47,908 nt of DNA from an uncultured Selenomonadales bacterium (GTDB taxonomy: Bacteria; Bacillota; Negativicutes; Acidaminococcales; Acidaminococcaceae), in NCBI GenBank assembly GCA_900314855.1, contig OMWZ01000012.1, forward strand, positions 1 through 47,908. Direction: 5' to 3'. The position numbers and the translations under genes were made by a program. Shown piece after piece: positions 10,501-18,961 of the stretch. Within the stretch, counting starts at the first letter, position 1, and each line of letters starts with the position of its first letter. Below the pieces are notes generated by a model. It worked only from the letters and a program-made list of their open reading frames with translations, was not told the DNA's origin and did not search any database.

Positions 10501-11391
10501 TCAGTAGGTCAGGATTTCCGCGCCGGTTTCCGTAATCAGGATGGTGTGCTCCCACTGGGCCGACAGGCTACCGTCTTCCGTATAGACGGTCCAGTCGTTG
10601 GCCGAATCGATAAAGACACCCTTCCGCCCTTCGTTGAGCATGGGTTCGATGGTAAAGATCATGCCCGGTACCAGGAGCACGCCCGTCCCCTTCTTGCCCG
10701 TATGGGCGACGAAGGGATCTTCGTGGAATTCCACGCCCACGCCGTGGCCGCCGAACTCCTCGACCACGGAATAATGGTGCTTGTGGGCAAAGGCGCCACA
10801 GGCCGCGCCCACGTCCCCCAAATGCCCCCAGGGCCTGGCTGCCGCCACGCCCCGCTTGAGGCATTCCTTCGTAATGGCGACCAGGTCCCGGGCCCGCTGG
10901 TCCACGCGGCCGATTTCAAACATGCGGGACGCGTCGCCGTAATACCCGTCCACGATCGTAGACACGTCGACATTCACGATATCGCCGTTCCGCAGGACCA
11001 CCTTGGGATCCGGAATACCGTGGCAGACCTGGTCGTTGACGGAGGTGCAGACGCTCTTCGGAAATCCGCAGAAGCCCAGGGGCGCCGGCGTACCGCCGTT
11101 TTTCACGGTGAACTGATACACAATCTGGTCGATTTCCTCCGTCGTCATGCCCTTGCGGATGTATTTGGCGACCTCGTCCAGCACGGCCGTGTTCAAGGCG
11201 CAGGCCTTCCGGATTCCCGCAATCTGGGCGGGAGTCTTGATCATGTCCCGCGTCGGGACCTCTTCCCCGGCGAGCTGGTGCAATTTGATTTCGTCGTCCA
11301 GGGCCTGGTGGCACGCTGCATACGGTTTGCCGCTGCCACACCAGCACAGCCCGTCTTCCGTCACTTCCAACGGTTTCTTTGTTCCTGTCAT
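10501..11391 (-). CDS. map: Methionine aminopeptidase type I with N-terminal SEC-C motif
   Basis: This enzyme removes the initiator methionine from nascent proteins. It is 296 residues: a zinc-binding SEC-C motif near the N-terminus (CWCGSGKPYAACH) followed by a complete type I catalytic domain. The metal ligands are visible as the two Asp in NVDVSTIVDGYYGDAS, the His in GGHGVGVEFHEDP, and the Glu residues in FTIEPML and QWEHTIL. SEC-C fused to MetAP is known in Firmicutes and may help recruit the enzyme to the ribosome. The ATG at 11391 (MTGTKKPLEV) has GAAGGAG ahead of it; the frame continues upstream without a ribosome site. It is a single gene with its own terminator. Confidence 0.95.
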   Translation of the reverse strand: MTGTKKPLEVTEDGLCWCGSGKPYAACHQALDDEIKLHQLAGEEVPTRDMIKTPAQIAGIRKACALNTAVLDEVAKYIRKGMTTEEIDQIVYQFTVKNGGTPAPLGFCGFPKSVCTSVNDQVCHGIPDPKVVLRNGDIVNVDVSTIVDGYYGDASRMFEIGRVDQRARDLVAITKECLKRGVAAARPWGHLGDVGAACGAFAHKHHYSVVEEFGGHGVGVEFHEDPFVAHTGKKGTGVLLVPGMIFTIEPMLNEGRKGVFIDSANDWTVYTEDGSLSAQWEHTILITETGAEILTY

Positions 11392-11466
11392 CGGTTTCGT
11401 CTCCTTCTGTTCCCTTCCCGGCCCGGCGGCAGCTCCCCCCGGGTCCTTCTGCCTGTACTTTTCTCT

Positions 11467-11472
11467 ATTATA
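11467..11472 (-). promoter_or_regulatory. Possible -10 element of map
   Basis: A perfect TATAAT lies on the minus strand 76 bases before the map start. The matching -35 position (GGTTCT) is poor, so the assignment is tentative. Confidence 0.4.
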
Positions 11473-11636
11473 TACGGAAATGCCCCGGAAGAACCGCGGC
11501 AAATTTTAACCTTCTGTGAACAATGGCTTCCCGTAATAATTTATTATACCATTCTTTTGTCTTTTATGTTACAATACTGTCGATTTTAGGGAAAAACCAG
11601 ATTCCCCGGACAAGCATAAAGGAGGTCCCCCGCGTC

Positions 11637-12287
11637 ATGGATGCATTGTACCAGCTCGCCTATTTCTTCAGTGAATATATTCTCCATTTTGACCGCTATA
11701 TCCCGGCCATCATGGCGGCCTACGGTTCCCTGATCTATTTCCTGCTGTTCCTGATCCTGTTCTGTGAAACGGGCCTCGTCGTGACGCCCTTCCTGCCGGG
11801 CGATTCCCTGCTCTTCGCGTGCGGCGCCCTGGCCGCGACGGCCGACAGCCTCCATTTCGGCTACTTCTACGCCATCTGTCTCGTCGCTGCCATCCTGGGC
11901 GATACGTGCAATTACTGGATCGGCGAGAAGTTCGGCCTCAAACTGCTCGAAAGCCACAACAGCCTGATTCGGCCGGAACACGTGGAAAAGGCCCAGCGCT
12001 TTTACGAAAAACACGGCCACAAAGCTATTTTCCTGTGCCGTTTCGTCCCCATCGTGCGCACCTTCGCGCCCTTCGTCGCCGGGATCGGCACCATGCATTA
12101 CCGCACGTTCCTCCATTACAACGTCATCGGGGCCGTTGCCTGGGTCACCCTGTTCTCCGGCGCGGGCTACTTTTTCGGCAACATTCCTTTCGTCAAGAAC
12201 AACTTCGGCCATGTGGCCATGGGCATCATCCTCGTGTCCGTCCTGCCCCTCGTCGTCGAGGTCTGGCGGTCCCGGAAAGAAAAATAA
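11637..12287 (+). CDS. DedA family membrane protein
   Basis: This is a 216-residue inner-membrane protein of the DedA/VTT superfamily, whose members are implicated in flipping lipid carriers such as undecaprenyl phosphate and in keeping membrane potential. Family motifs are CETGLVVTPFLPGDSLLF with the re-entrant-loop region, and FLCRFVPIVRTFAPFVAGIG with the conserved arginines. The start is the ATG at 11637 behind AAAGGAGGT; the frame extends 38 codons upstream through an AT-rich non-coding stretch. It runs opposite to its neighbours and converges on the AlaX gene, sharing a bidirectional terminator with it. The exact substrate cannot be read from sequence. Confidence 0.93.
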   Translation: MDALYQLAYFFSEYILHFDRYIPAIMAAYGSLIYFLLFLILFCETGLVVTPFLPGDSLLFACGALAATADSLHFGYFYAICLVAAILGDTCNYWIGEKFGLKLLESHNSLIRPEHVEKAQRFYEKHGHKAIFLCRFVPIVRTFAPFVAGIGTMHYRTFLHYNVIGAVAWVTLFSGAGYFFGNIPFVKNNFGHVAMGIILVSVLPLVVEVWRSRKEK

Positions 12288-12295
12288 CCACACGC

Positions 12296-12336
12296 AAAAA
12301 CGGGCGGGAAGCGTATCCAGGCTTCCCGCCCGTTTT
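12296..12336. terminator. Bidirectional terminator between dedA and the AlaX gene
   Basis: A perfect 12-pair stem, CGGGCGGGAAGC with GCTTCCCGCCCG, closes over an eight-base loop. AAAAA lies on the left and TTTT on the right, so it serves both convergent genes. Confidence 0.88.
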
Positions 12337-12371
12337 GTCTGTCTGTGTCCACCCCATCCTTCCTGCCACAT

Positions 12372-13568
12372 TTACTGCCGCAGGAATCGCTTCAAGGCTT
12401 CGGCCTTCTCCTGCCAGTCGGGGCTGTAGGTCCCGCCGCCCTGGGCCGACGACGGCTTGCCGCCGCCTTTGCCCCGGAAGAGTTCATTGGCCTTTTGCAC
12501 GGCGGCTTTGCAGTCGCCCTGGCCCCCTTCGCCGAGGCCGAAAAGGTAATTCACGCGGTCGCCGCTGTGGTACACCACACCGGCCACGCTGCCCGGAATA
12601 GCCGTCAACTTGCCCAGCATGGCCTTGGCCGATTTCGGGTCGTACCCGTCCTCCACGGCCACAAGGACCTTGCTGCCGGCCTGGTTCACCGGCGCGTTGG
12701 CGACGAGGACCCGCACTTCCCCTTCCTGCAGCTCTCCGATCTTCGTGCGGAGCTGCTCCTTCAGGGACGCGATTTCCCCTTCCATTTTCCCGATGGCGTC
12801 CAGGACCTTGTCCTCGCTCGTGCTCAGGTGGTGTCCTGCCGCCTGGATCCATTCCATCTTGCGGCGGGCGTCTTCCAGGGCCCAACGGCCACAGAGGAAC
12901 TCGACCCGCGTCCCGCCTTTGTGCTTTTCCAGGCGGGCAACCTTGATCAGGCCCACCGTGCCCGTGGCGGCCGGATGGGTGCCGCAGCACGTGCAGATGT
13001 CGCCGCCCTCGATGGAAACGAGGCGCAGGAGGCCCGTAATCTTTTCATTCTTTTTGCGCATGGGAATCGTGGCGACTTCCGTATGCGGTTTGTAGCAGAC
13101 CGTAATGGGCCGGTCGTCCCAGACCTGGCCGTTGGCGAAATCCTCCGCCTGCATGGCCTGCTCCCACGTGACCTCCCGATCCAGGTCGATCGTGACCAGG
13201 CGGTCGCTCATATGGAAGCCAACGTTGTTGGCGCCAAAGAGTTTCCAAAAGGCGTAGGAAAGCAGGTGTTCGCCGCAATGCTGCTGCATGTGGTCCAGAC
13301 GGGCCTGCCAGTTGACGACGGCCTTGATCTTGGCACCCACCGGGAAGGCTGCCTGGCAGTGGTGAATAATTTCCCCGTTCCTTTCCTGGACATCCGTCAC
13401 GGCCGCCCCATCGAGGGTGCCCGTGTCGCTCAGCTGGCCGCCCCCTTCGGGAAAGAAAACCGTCCGGTCCAGGACGATGGCGTAGCCGTCAGGCGCGCTT
13501 TCACAGGCCGTGACCGTCGCGTCGCATTCCTTCAAAAACGAGTTGCCCTCATATAACTTTTCCGTCAT
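12372..13568 (-). CDS. Alanyl-tRNA editing protein, AlaX-L type with DHHA1 domain
   Basis: This 398-residue protein resembles the editing half of alanyl-tRNA synthetase and would hydrolyse mischarged Ser- or Gly-tRNA(Ala). The first zinc motif is in the HMQQHCGEHLLSYAF segment (His97, His101) and the second in CTCCGTH (Cys194, His198). The N-terminal FFPEGGGQLSDTG is typical of the family. The C-terminal third (AMLGKLTAIPGSVAGVV and the Gly/Ser-rich stretch before YSPDWQEKAEAL) matches the DHHA1 domain of AlaRS. The start is the ATG at 13568, which overlaps the nrdG stop as ATGA, so it should be translationally coupled to nrdG. Its place behind the anaerobic reductase genes is unexpected. Confidence 0.9.
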   Translation of the reverse strand: MTEKLYEGNSFLKECDATVTACESAPDGYAIVLDRTVFFPEGGGQLSDTGTLDGAAVTDVQERNGEIIHHCQAAFPVGAKIKAVVNWQARLDHMQQHCGEHLLSYAFWKLFGANNVGFHMSDRLVTIDLDREVTWEQAMQAEDFANGQVWDDRPITVCYKPHTEVATIPMRKKNEKITGLLRLVSIEGGDICTCCGTHPAATGTVGLIKVARLEKHKGGTRVEFLCGRWALEDARRKMEWIQAAGHHLSTSEDKVLDAIGKMEGEIASLKEQLRTKIGELQEGEVRVLVANAPVNQAGSKVLVAVEDGYDPKSAKAMLGKLTAIPGSVAGVVYHSGDRVNYLFGLGEGGQGDCKAAVQKANELFRGKGGGKPSSAQGGGTYSPDWQEKAEALKRFLRQ

Positions 13569-14116
13569 TGCGCCGTCCCTCCTGTCGTGGCCCCGCCGTC
13601 GTCCCACAAAAGGAGCTGTCCTGCCGCCAGGGAGTCTTTTGCCCGGATGAGGCGCTGGTTGGCGCTGCCGCGGAACCGGAGCTTCAAGTCCTTTTCCGCT
13701 TCATGGAACTCCCCGTCGACCAGGACGTCGACGAAGGACAGGATCTGCCGGACCGTGGCAAGGTCCCCCACGCTGCCGGCCAGCAGTTCGTCATCGTACC
13801 GATAGCCCGTGTAGCACCAGATCGTCTTGTGGGGATAGACCCGGTGGAACGTCTCCAGGAGCCGCAGGACCGTGGCCTGGTTGGCCGGGTCCAGGGGTTC
13901 CCCGCCCAGGACACTGAGCCCGGCGATAAAGTCGTGGTTGCAGGCCCGGATGATTTTGTCCAGCACCTCCCCCGTAAAGGGATTCCCGTAGGTAAAACTC
14001 CATGTCTCAGGATTGAAGCAGCCTAGACAATGGTGCCGGCACCCGCTGACAAACAGGGAGACACGGACTCCCGGCCCGTTGGCGATGTCATGGCGTTTCA
14101 AAGCCGCGTAATTCAT
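13565..14116 (-). CDS. nrdG: Anaerobic ribonucleoside-triphosphate reductase activating protein
   Basis: NrdG is a radical SAM enzyme that uses a [4Fe-4S] cluster and S-adenosylmethionine to place the glycyl radical on NrdD. The 183-residue length is normal. The cluster-binding CX3CX2C is Cys26, Cys30, Cys33 in GCRHHCLGC; the following PETWSF and the later SVLGGEPL are family marks. It lies 57 bases after nrdD, on the same strand, and its stop overlaps the next gene by four bases. Confidence 0.95.
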   Translation of the reverse strand: MNYAALKRHDIANGPGVRVSLFVSGCRHHCLGCFNPETWSFTYGNPFTGEVLDKIIRACNHDFIAGLSVLGGEPLDPANQATVLRLLETFHRVYPHKTIWCYTGYRYDDELLAGSVGDLATVRQILSFVDVLVDGEFHEAEKDLKLRFRGSANQRLIRAKDSLAAGQLLLWDDGGATTGGTAQ

Positions 14117-14173
14117 ACTTCCACTTCCCTTTGTTTTTGCCGTGCGCGGCCCCCGCCAAAGTCCTGCGGTCCT

Positions 14174-16309
14174 TTACAGGTGCAGTACGCGCGACTTGAT
14201 TTCTTTGGTTTTCCCCACATTCCAAAAGTTCTCGCCCAGGTAGCCGCAGGTCCGGCGGGTAACGGTCATCCTGGCATGGTCTTTGTTGTGGCACTGCGGG
14301 CATTCCCATTCGTTATCGTCGTTGATGAGGATTTCCCCGTCGTACCCGCAGACCATGCAGTAGTCGGATTTCGTGTTGAATTCCGCGTACTGGATGTGGT
14401 CATAGATAAATTTTATCACAGATTCGAGGGCTTCGAGATTTTTTTCCATGTTCGGCACTTCGACGTAGCTGATGGCGCCGCCGGAAGACACGCGCTGGAA
14501 AGCGCTTTCAAACTCGAATTTCGAGAAGGCGTCAATGGGTTCCCGCACATCGACGTGGTACGAGTTGGTATAGTACCCTTTGTCCGTAATGTCCTTGATG
14601 GTACCGAAACGTTCCTTATCCACGCGGGCGAAGCGGTAGCACAGGGACTCGGCCGGCGTGCCGTAAAGGGCGAAGCCCAGTCCCGTCTCGACCTTCCAGC
14701 GGTCGCAGGCCGCGCGGAGATATTTCATGACGCGCATGGCAAAATCCTTGCCTTCCGGCGCCGTGTGGCTGACGCCCTTCATGGCCAGGGTCATCTCGTA
14801 GAGGCCGATGTAGCCCAGGGACAGGGTGGAATAGCCGTTCAGCAGATACTTGTCAATCCTGGCCCCCTTCGGCAGGCGGGCAATGGCGCCGTACTGCCAG
14901 TGGATGGGGCTCACGTCGCTGCGCACGCCCATGAGGGCTTCGTGGCGCGTCATGAGGGCTTCATAGCAGAGCTGGAGCCGTTCGTCCAGGAGTTTCCAGA
15001 ACTTGTCCTCGTCCCCGGCGGCCAGGATGCCGATCTGGGGCAGGTTCAGGGATACGACGCCCTGATTGAAGCGGCCTTCGAACTGGTAGTTGCCCTTTTC
15101 GTCCTTCCAGGGGGCCAGGAAGCTGCGGCAACCCATGGGGCTGAAGACGTTGCCCTCGTAGTTCTCCCGCATCTTCTTGGCGCTGATATAATCCGGATAC
15201 ATCCGCTTGGCGCTGCACTTGGCCGCCAATTCCGTCAGGTAATCGTACTTGCCGCCCGTCAGGTTGTTGTTTTCGTCGAGCACATAGACCAGCTTCGGGA
15301 ACGCCGGCGTCACGTATACGCCGACCTCGTTCTTGATGCCCTGGTAGCGCTGGCGGATAATCTCCTCGATGATCATGGCGTTCTCTTCGATGTAGGGGTC
15401 CCCGTCCCGCAAGTACAGGAAGAGGGTCACGAAGGGCGACTGGCCGTTCGTCGTCATGAGGGTGTTGATCTGGTACTGGATGGTCTGCACGCCGGCCTTG
15501 AGCTCCTCGCGCAGGCGCTCGTCCACGATTTTCGTGACGATGGCCGGATCCGCGTTGGCGCCCAGGGCCTCATAGGCGCGCTTCGTGAACTTGTCCCGGC
15601 TGCGGCGCAGGTATTTGCCCAAATGGGACACGTCGACCGACTGACCGCCGTACTGGCTCGACGCGACGGAGGCGATGATCTGGGTCATGACATTGCACGC
15701 CACCTGGAACCCCTTGGGCGATTCGATGAGCTTGCCGTTCATGACCGTGCCGTTGTCCAGCATATCGCCGATATTGATGAGGCAGCAGTTGAAGATGGGC
15801 TGGATGAAATAATCCATGTCGTGGAAATGGAGGACGCCTTCGTCATGGGCGCGGGAAATCTTTTCCGGCAGGACGATACGGCGCGTCAGGTCCTTCGACA
15901 CTTCGCCGGCGATGAGGTCGCGCTGCGTCGAGGCCATGACGGCGTTCTTGTTGCTGTTTTCCTCCATGACGTCCTTGTTGCTGTTGCGGATCAGGGACAG
16001 GATGGATTCGTCCGTCGTATTCGCTTTGCGCACCAGGGCGCGGCGGTAGCGGTAAATGATGTAGGCCTTGGCCAAATCGAATTTTCCCGCTTCCTGGATC
16101 TGGTGTTCCACCATATCCTGGATGTCTTCCACCAGGAGGCGCTGCTTGTCTTTCTGCTGGACATACCGCGCGATAGCGAGAATCTGGCTGTCCTCCAGCC
16201 GCTGCTCCGCCGCGACGGCCGCATTGGCCTTGCCGATGGCCACCACAATCTTCTGGAGGTCGAAATCCACGCTGGAGCCGTCCCGTTTAATCACTTTCTT
16301 CACACTCAT
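14174..16309 (-). CDS. nrdD: Anaerobic ribonucleoside-triphosphate reductase
   Basis: NrdD makes deoxyribonucleotides without oxygen using a glycyl radical and formate. The 711-residue protein begins with an ATP-cone (VIKRDGSSVDFDLQKIVVAI) that senses dATP/ATP. The C-terminus has the zinc site (CMVCGYD and CPQCH) and the radical motif RTCGYLGEN, with Gly689 as the expected radical site. The ATG at 16309 follows a GGGGGA ribosome site. It heads the unit nrdD-nrdG-alaX. The 224-base region upstream carries DnaA-box-like repeats, a NrdR-like half site and a long hairpin, listed separately. Confidence 0.97.
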   Translation of the reverse strand: MSVKKVIKRDGSSVDFDLQKIVVAIGKANAAVAAEQRLEDSQILAIARYVQQKDKQRLLVEDIQDMVEHQIQEAGKFDLAKAYIIYRYRRALVRKANTTDESILSLIRNSNKDVMEENSNKNAVMASTQRDLIAGEVSKDLTRRIVLPEKISRAHDEGVLHFHDMDYFIQPIFNCCLINIGDMLDNGTVMNGKLIESPKGFQVACNVMTQIIASVASSQYGGQSVDVSHLGKYLRRSRDKFTKRAYEALGANADPAIVTKIVDERLREELKAGVQTIQYQINTLMTTNGQSPFVTLFLYLRDGDPYIEENAMIIEEIIRQRYQGIKNEVGVYVTPAFPKLVYVLDENNNLTGGKYDYLTELAAKCSAKRMYPDYISAKKMRENYEGNVFSPMGCRSFLAPWKDEKGNYQFEGRFNQGVVSLNLPQIGILAAGDEDKFWKLLDERLQLCYEALMTRHEALMGVRSDVSPIHWQYGAIARLPKGARIDKYLLNGYSTLSLGYIGLYEMTLAMKGVSHTAPEGKDFAMRVMKYLRAACDRWKVETGLGFALYGTPAESLCYRFARVDKERFGTIKDITDKGYYTNSYHVDVREPIDAFSKFEFESAFQRVSSGGAISYVEVPNMEKNLEALESVIKFIYDHIQYAEFNTKSDYCMVCGYDGEILINDDNEWECPQCHNKDHARMTVTRRTCGYLGENFWNVGKTKEIKSRVLHL

Positions 16310-16338
16310 CGGTCCCCCGCCTTTCCATTTATTGAGAG

Positions 16339-16357
16339 TAAGTTCTAATAAGTTCTA
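16339..16357. repeat. Tandem 9-base repeat in the nrdD leader
   Basis: TAAGTTCTA occurs twice, starting at 16339 and 16349, one helical turn apart and 30-48 bases before the nrdD start. It could be a binding site for an unidentified regulator. Confidence 0.5.
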
Positions 16358-16397
16358 TTTTTAATAGCTAAAACGACCAAACTAATCATAACATTAG

Positions 16398-16436
16398 TTG
16401 GCGGAAACCGCAACTATATCTTGCGATTTCCGCCAA
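16398..16436. promoter_or_regulatory. Long inverted repeat upstream of nrdD
   Basis: Two 16-base arms (TTGGCGGAAACCGCAA and TTGCGATTTCCGCCAA) match at 15 of 16 positions, the exception being able to pair as G-U, around a CTATATC loop. On the plus strand it is followed by TATTTTTT like a terminator, yet no plus-strand gene ends here. On the minus strand it lies in the nrdD leader or promoter, so it may be a control hairpin or operator. Confidence 0.6.
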
Positions 16437-16451
16437 TATTTTTTCGTTCTA

Positions 16452-16467
16452 CATCCATATATAGTGT
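16452..16467. promoter_or_regulatory. Candidate NrdR box
   Basis: The right 11 bases, ATATATAGTGT, match the NrdR consensus ACACWATATATWGTGT perfectly, but the left arm hardly matches. A weaker likeness, 11 of 16, starts at 16411, 41 bases away (about four helical turns). NrdR is the general repressor of nrd genes. The pair is suggestive only. Confidence 0.4.
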
Positions 16468-16472
16468 TTTAT

Positions 16473-16504
16473 TGTGGATAACCCTGTGGATGGGCTGTGG
16501 AGAA
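16473..16504. promoter_or_regulatory. Three tandem DnaA-box-like sites upstream of nrdD
   Basis: TGTGGATAA (16473-16481) is the exact complement of the DnaA box TTATCCACA. TGTGGATGG (16485-16493) and TGTGGAGAA (16496-16504) match at 7 and 8 of 9 positions. All point the same way at 12- and 11-base steps, close to one helical turn. DnaA is known to bind upstream of nrdAB in Escherichia coli; the same role here is inference. Confidence 0.55.
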
Positions 16505-16533
16505 ACCGGCCAGGGGTTGCCCGCCCCTCCCGG

Positions 16534-17223
16534 TCAAAAGAACCCTGCCAGGGCCGGCACATGCCGACTCCACAAAGGGTAGGCGCTCAGGAAGAGGACG
16601 ATGGCCAGGGCGACCAGGTCCGCCGCCGTAAAGGGATCCTTGGGCATGTTGCCGTACGTGTTGGCGCCGAAACCGCGCAGTTCCATGGACAGGGCCAGGG
16701 TTTCGGACTTCGCCACGGCACGCATGACCAAGGGCCGGATGACGATGAGGTAGGACCAGAGGCGCTTCAGGGCGTTGCCCCGGTTGGAATAGCCGCGGCA
16801 CGACTGGGCGTCCAGGGTCACCGTGCTGTCTTCCAGGAAGTTCGGCACAAACCGCAGGGCCGTCGTCAGCATGAACGCGTACTCCACCGGCATGTGGAAG
16901 CGTTCCACCAACGCCTTGGCGATACTCTGGATTTTCGTCGTGGCGAGCATACACAAAAAGGCCAGGGTCATGACGAGCATGCGCAGGCCGCCAAAAAGGG
17001 CCACGTCCAGCGGCGAGCCGAAGAGGAGCTGCAGGGCGATCATCATGCCCGTAAACACGCCGAGACCGCCGATGGCCGCCAGCATGGTCTTGCTCCGCTT
17101 GATGTAGAGCAGCAGGATGAGCTGCAGCACGAGCAGGCACGCTACAGTCTTGACGGGCAGGATGAACACCCACGCCGTCACGGCCAGGGTAATGATAATC
17201 CACGTAAAGGCGTTCAGTTTCAT
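16534..17223 (-). CDS. ecfT: ECF transporter transmembrane subunit EcfT
   Basis: This is the integral-membrane coupling subunit that links the two ATPases to the substrate-binding S-component in an energy-coupling-factor importer. It has 229 residues. The two cytoplasmic coupling helices carry the expected Ala/Ser-Arg-Gly motifs, seen as AQSCRGYS and LSMELRGFG. Hydrophobic segments at the N-terminus (AFTWIIITLAVTAWVFIL) and near the end fit five or six membrane helices. The ATG at 17223 overlaps the upstream ATPase stop (ATGA). It is last in the order S-A-A'-T. Confidence 0.9.
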   Translation of the reverse strand: MKLNAFTWIIITLAVTAWVFILPVKTVACLLVLQLILLLYIKRSKTMLAAIGGLGVFTGMMIALQLLFGSPLDVALFGGLRMLVMTLAFLCMLATTKIQSIAKALVERFHMPVEYAFMLTTALRFVPNFLEDSTVTLDAQSCRGYSNRGNALKRLWSYLIVIRPLVMRAVAKSETLALSMELRGFGANTYGNMPKDPFTAADLVALAIVLFLSAYPLWSRHVPALAGFF

Positions 17224-18080
17224 TGGGCCGCGCCTCCTTTCGAAGCGGGGAACCCCGTCCCGTCCAACGCCGCGCCGTCGGGCAGGGCCCCGGCCAGGGC
17301 GTCGCAAAAGGCTTCGCAGCCGGTCACGCCCGTCAAGCCGAATTCCAGGGACAGGGTCGAGACGACGGGACGGCGCAGGCCCCAGGCTTTCAGGGCCTCG
17401 CCCGTGGCGAAGAGTTCCGCCGGCGTCCCCGTAAAGACGACGCGGCCGTCACACAGCACCAGGGTCCGCTTCGCGTAGCGGCGCACGATGTCCATGTCGT
17501 GGGTAATCAAGAGGATGGTCGTCCCCTTCTTTTCGTTCAGGGCCTTCAGATATTCCATCATGGCCCCCTGCTCCGCGGCATCCTGGCCGTTCGTGATTTC
17601 GTCGAGGATGAGCGTGCGCGGGTTCAGGGCCAGGGCCGCCGCCACCCCGAGGCGCCGTTTCTGTCCGAAGGACAGGAGGCGCGGGTAATAGTCTTTCAGG
17701 TCCGTCAGTCCCATGACGCGCAGGGCTTCGTCCACATTGGCGCGGATATTCGCCTCGGGAAGCTTCTTGACGCGAGGGCCGTAGGCCACTTCCTCGTAGA
17801 CCGTGTCGGCCAGGATCTGCAGGTCCGGATTCTGGAACACATAGCCGATTTTGTCCGCCAGGTCCGCCGGTTCGTAATGGGCGATGTCGTCGCCGTCGAC
17901 GAGGATCTGTCCGCTCCGGGGATGATCCAGGGCCATCATCAGGCGCGTCAGGGTCGTCTTGCCGCTGCCATTGTGGCCCAGCAGGGCCACGAACTCCCCG
18001 TCGCCGATGGCGCAGTTGATGTCCGTCAGGACCGGGATGCCGCGCCGGTAGGCGAAGTTGATATTTTTCGCTTCAATCAC
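17220..18080 (-). CDS. ECF transporter ATP-binding subunit (second)
   Basis: This is a 286-residue ABC ATPase of the ECF type. It shows Walker A GHNGSGKTTLTR, Q-loop VFQNPDLQ, a signature LLSFGQKRR of the type seen in CbiO proteins, Walker B TLILDEITNGQD and switch ITHDMD. It starts with GTG at 18080, overlapping the upstream ATPase stop as GTGA, and overlaps ecfT downstream by ATGA, so the four genes are tightly coupled. The C-terminal 60 residues after LKAWGLRRPVV are the usual ECF extension. It should pair with the other ATPase to form the motor. Confidence 0.92.
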   Translation of the reverse strand: MIEAKNINFAYRRGIPVLTDINCAIGDGEFVALLGHNGSGKTTLTRLMMALDHPRSGQILVDGDDIAHYEPADLADKIGYVFQNPDLQILADTVYEEVAYGPRVKKLPEANIRANVDEALRVMGLTDLKDYYPRLLSFGQKRRLGVAAALALNPRTLILDEITNGQDAAEQGAMMEYLKALNEKKGTTILLITHDMDIVRRYAKRTLVLCDGRVVFTGTPAELFATGEALKAWGLRRPVVSTLSLEFGLTGVTGCEAFCDALAGALPDGAALDGTGFPASKGGAAQ

Positions 18081-18961
18081 GGGTTTCCCTCCTTCCGGAC
18101 CGCCAGCGGTCCCATGCCGCGTTCCCGCAGTTCATCCACCGCCCCGGCCACGCTCCGCCACAGGCGGAAAGACTGGCCCGTGCGCGCCTCCAGGCCGCAG
18201 CGGATCTGCCACAAATCGGGCAGCAGGGGCCGCAGGGCCGGGTCGGCGTACAAGGCAGGCACCACGTCGCCGCAGGGACCCGCCACCGCGATGCGCCCGT
18301 CCTTGACGGCCACCAGATCCGTCACATACGGCAGGACGAATTCCACCCGGTGTTCCACGACGACAAAGGTCGTGCCGTGCTCCTCGTGGATTTCATGGAT
18401 CAGCTTGTACAGGCTTTCGGCGCCGTCGGGATCCATGGCGCTGACCGGTTCGTCCAGGACGATAACCTCCGGCCGCACGGCCAGCAGCGACGCCAGGGCC
18501 AGGCGCTGCCGCTGCCCGCCGGACAGTTCGTCGAGCTGATAGTTTTCCCGGCCCGGCAGGCCCACCTCGGCCAGGGCGCGGCGAACCCGGTCTTCCGTCT
18601 CTCCCGGCGGGAACCCATGGTTCACGAGGGCGAACGCCACTTCTTCCCCTGCCGTGAGGGACACGAGCTGGCTTTCGTAGTCTTCCATCATGAAGCCGAT
18701 GCGCATCGCCAGGTCCGATACCTTGCGTCCCTTCGTGGACTCGCCGAGGACGCGGACATCGCCGGCATAGCTGCCGCCCTGGTAATAAGGCAGGATGCCC
18801 GTCATGGACTTGCACAGCGTCGTCTTGCCGGCGCCGCTGGGGCCGAGGAGGACCGTAAAGCTGCCCGGCACGATATCCAGGCAGATATCCTTCAGCGCAG
18901 GGACGCGGCCGCTGCTGTACTGAAAATAATAGTGAGCAAAGGAAACAGCGGGATTCGTCAT
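18077..18961 (-). CDS. ECF transporter ATP-binding subunit (first)
   Basis: This is a 294-residue ABC ATPase with Walker A GPSGAGKTTLCK, Q-loop region MMEDYESQLVS, signature LSGGQRQRLALA, Walker B VIVLDEPVSAMD and switch His in VVVEHRVEFV. The start chosen is the ATG at 18961, overlapping the stop of the S-component gene as ATGA; a much longer open frame upstream runs through the S gene and is spurious. With the next ATPase it forms the heterodimeric motor of a dedicated (group I) ECF importer. Confidence 0.92.
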   Translation of the reverse strand: MTNPAVSFAHYYFQYSSGRVPALKDICLDIVPGSFTVLLGPSGAGKTTLCKSMTGILPYYQGGSYAGDVRVLGESTKGRKVSDLAMRIGFMMEDYESQLVSLTAGEEVAFALVNHGFPPGETEDRVRRALAEVGLPGRENYQLDELSGGQRQRLALASLLAVRPEVIVLDEPVSAMDPDGAESLYKLIHEIHEEHGTTFVVVEHRVEFVLPYVTDLVAVKDGRIAVAGPCGDVVPALYADPALRPLLPDLWQIRCGLEARTGQSFRLWRSVAGAVDELRERGMGPLAVRKEGNP

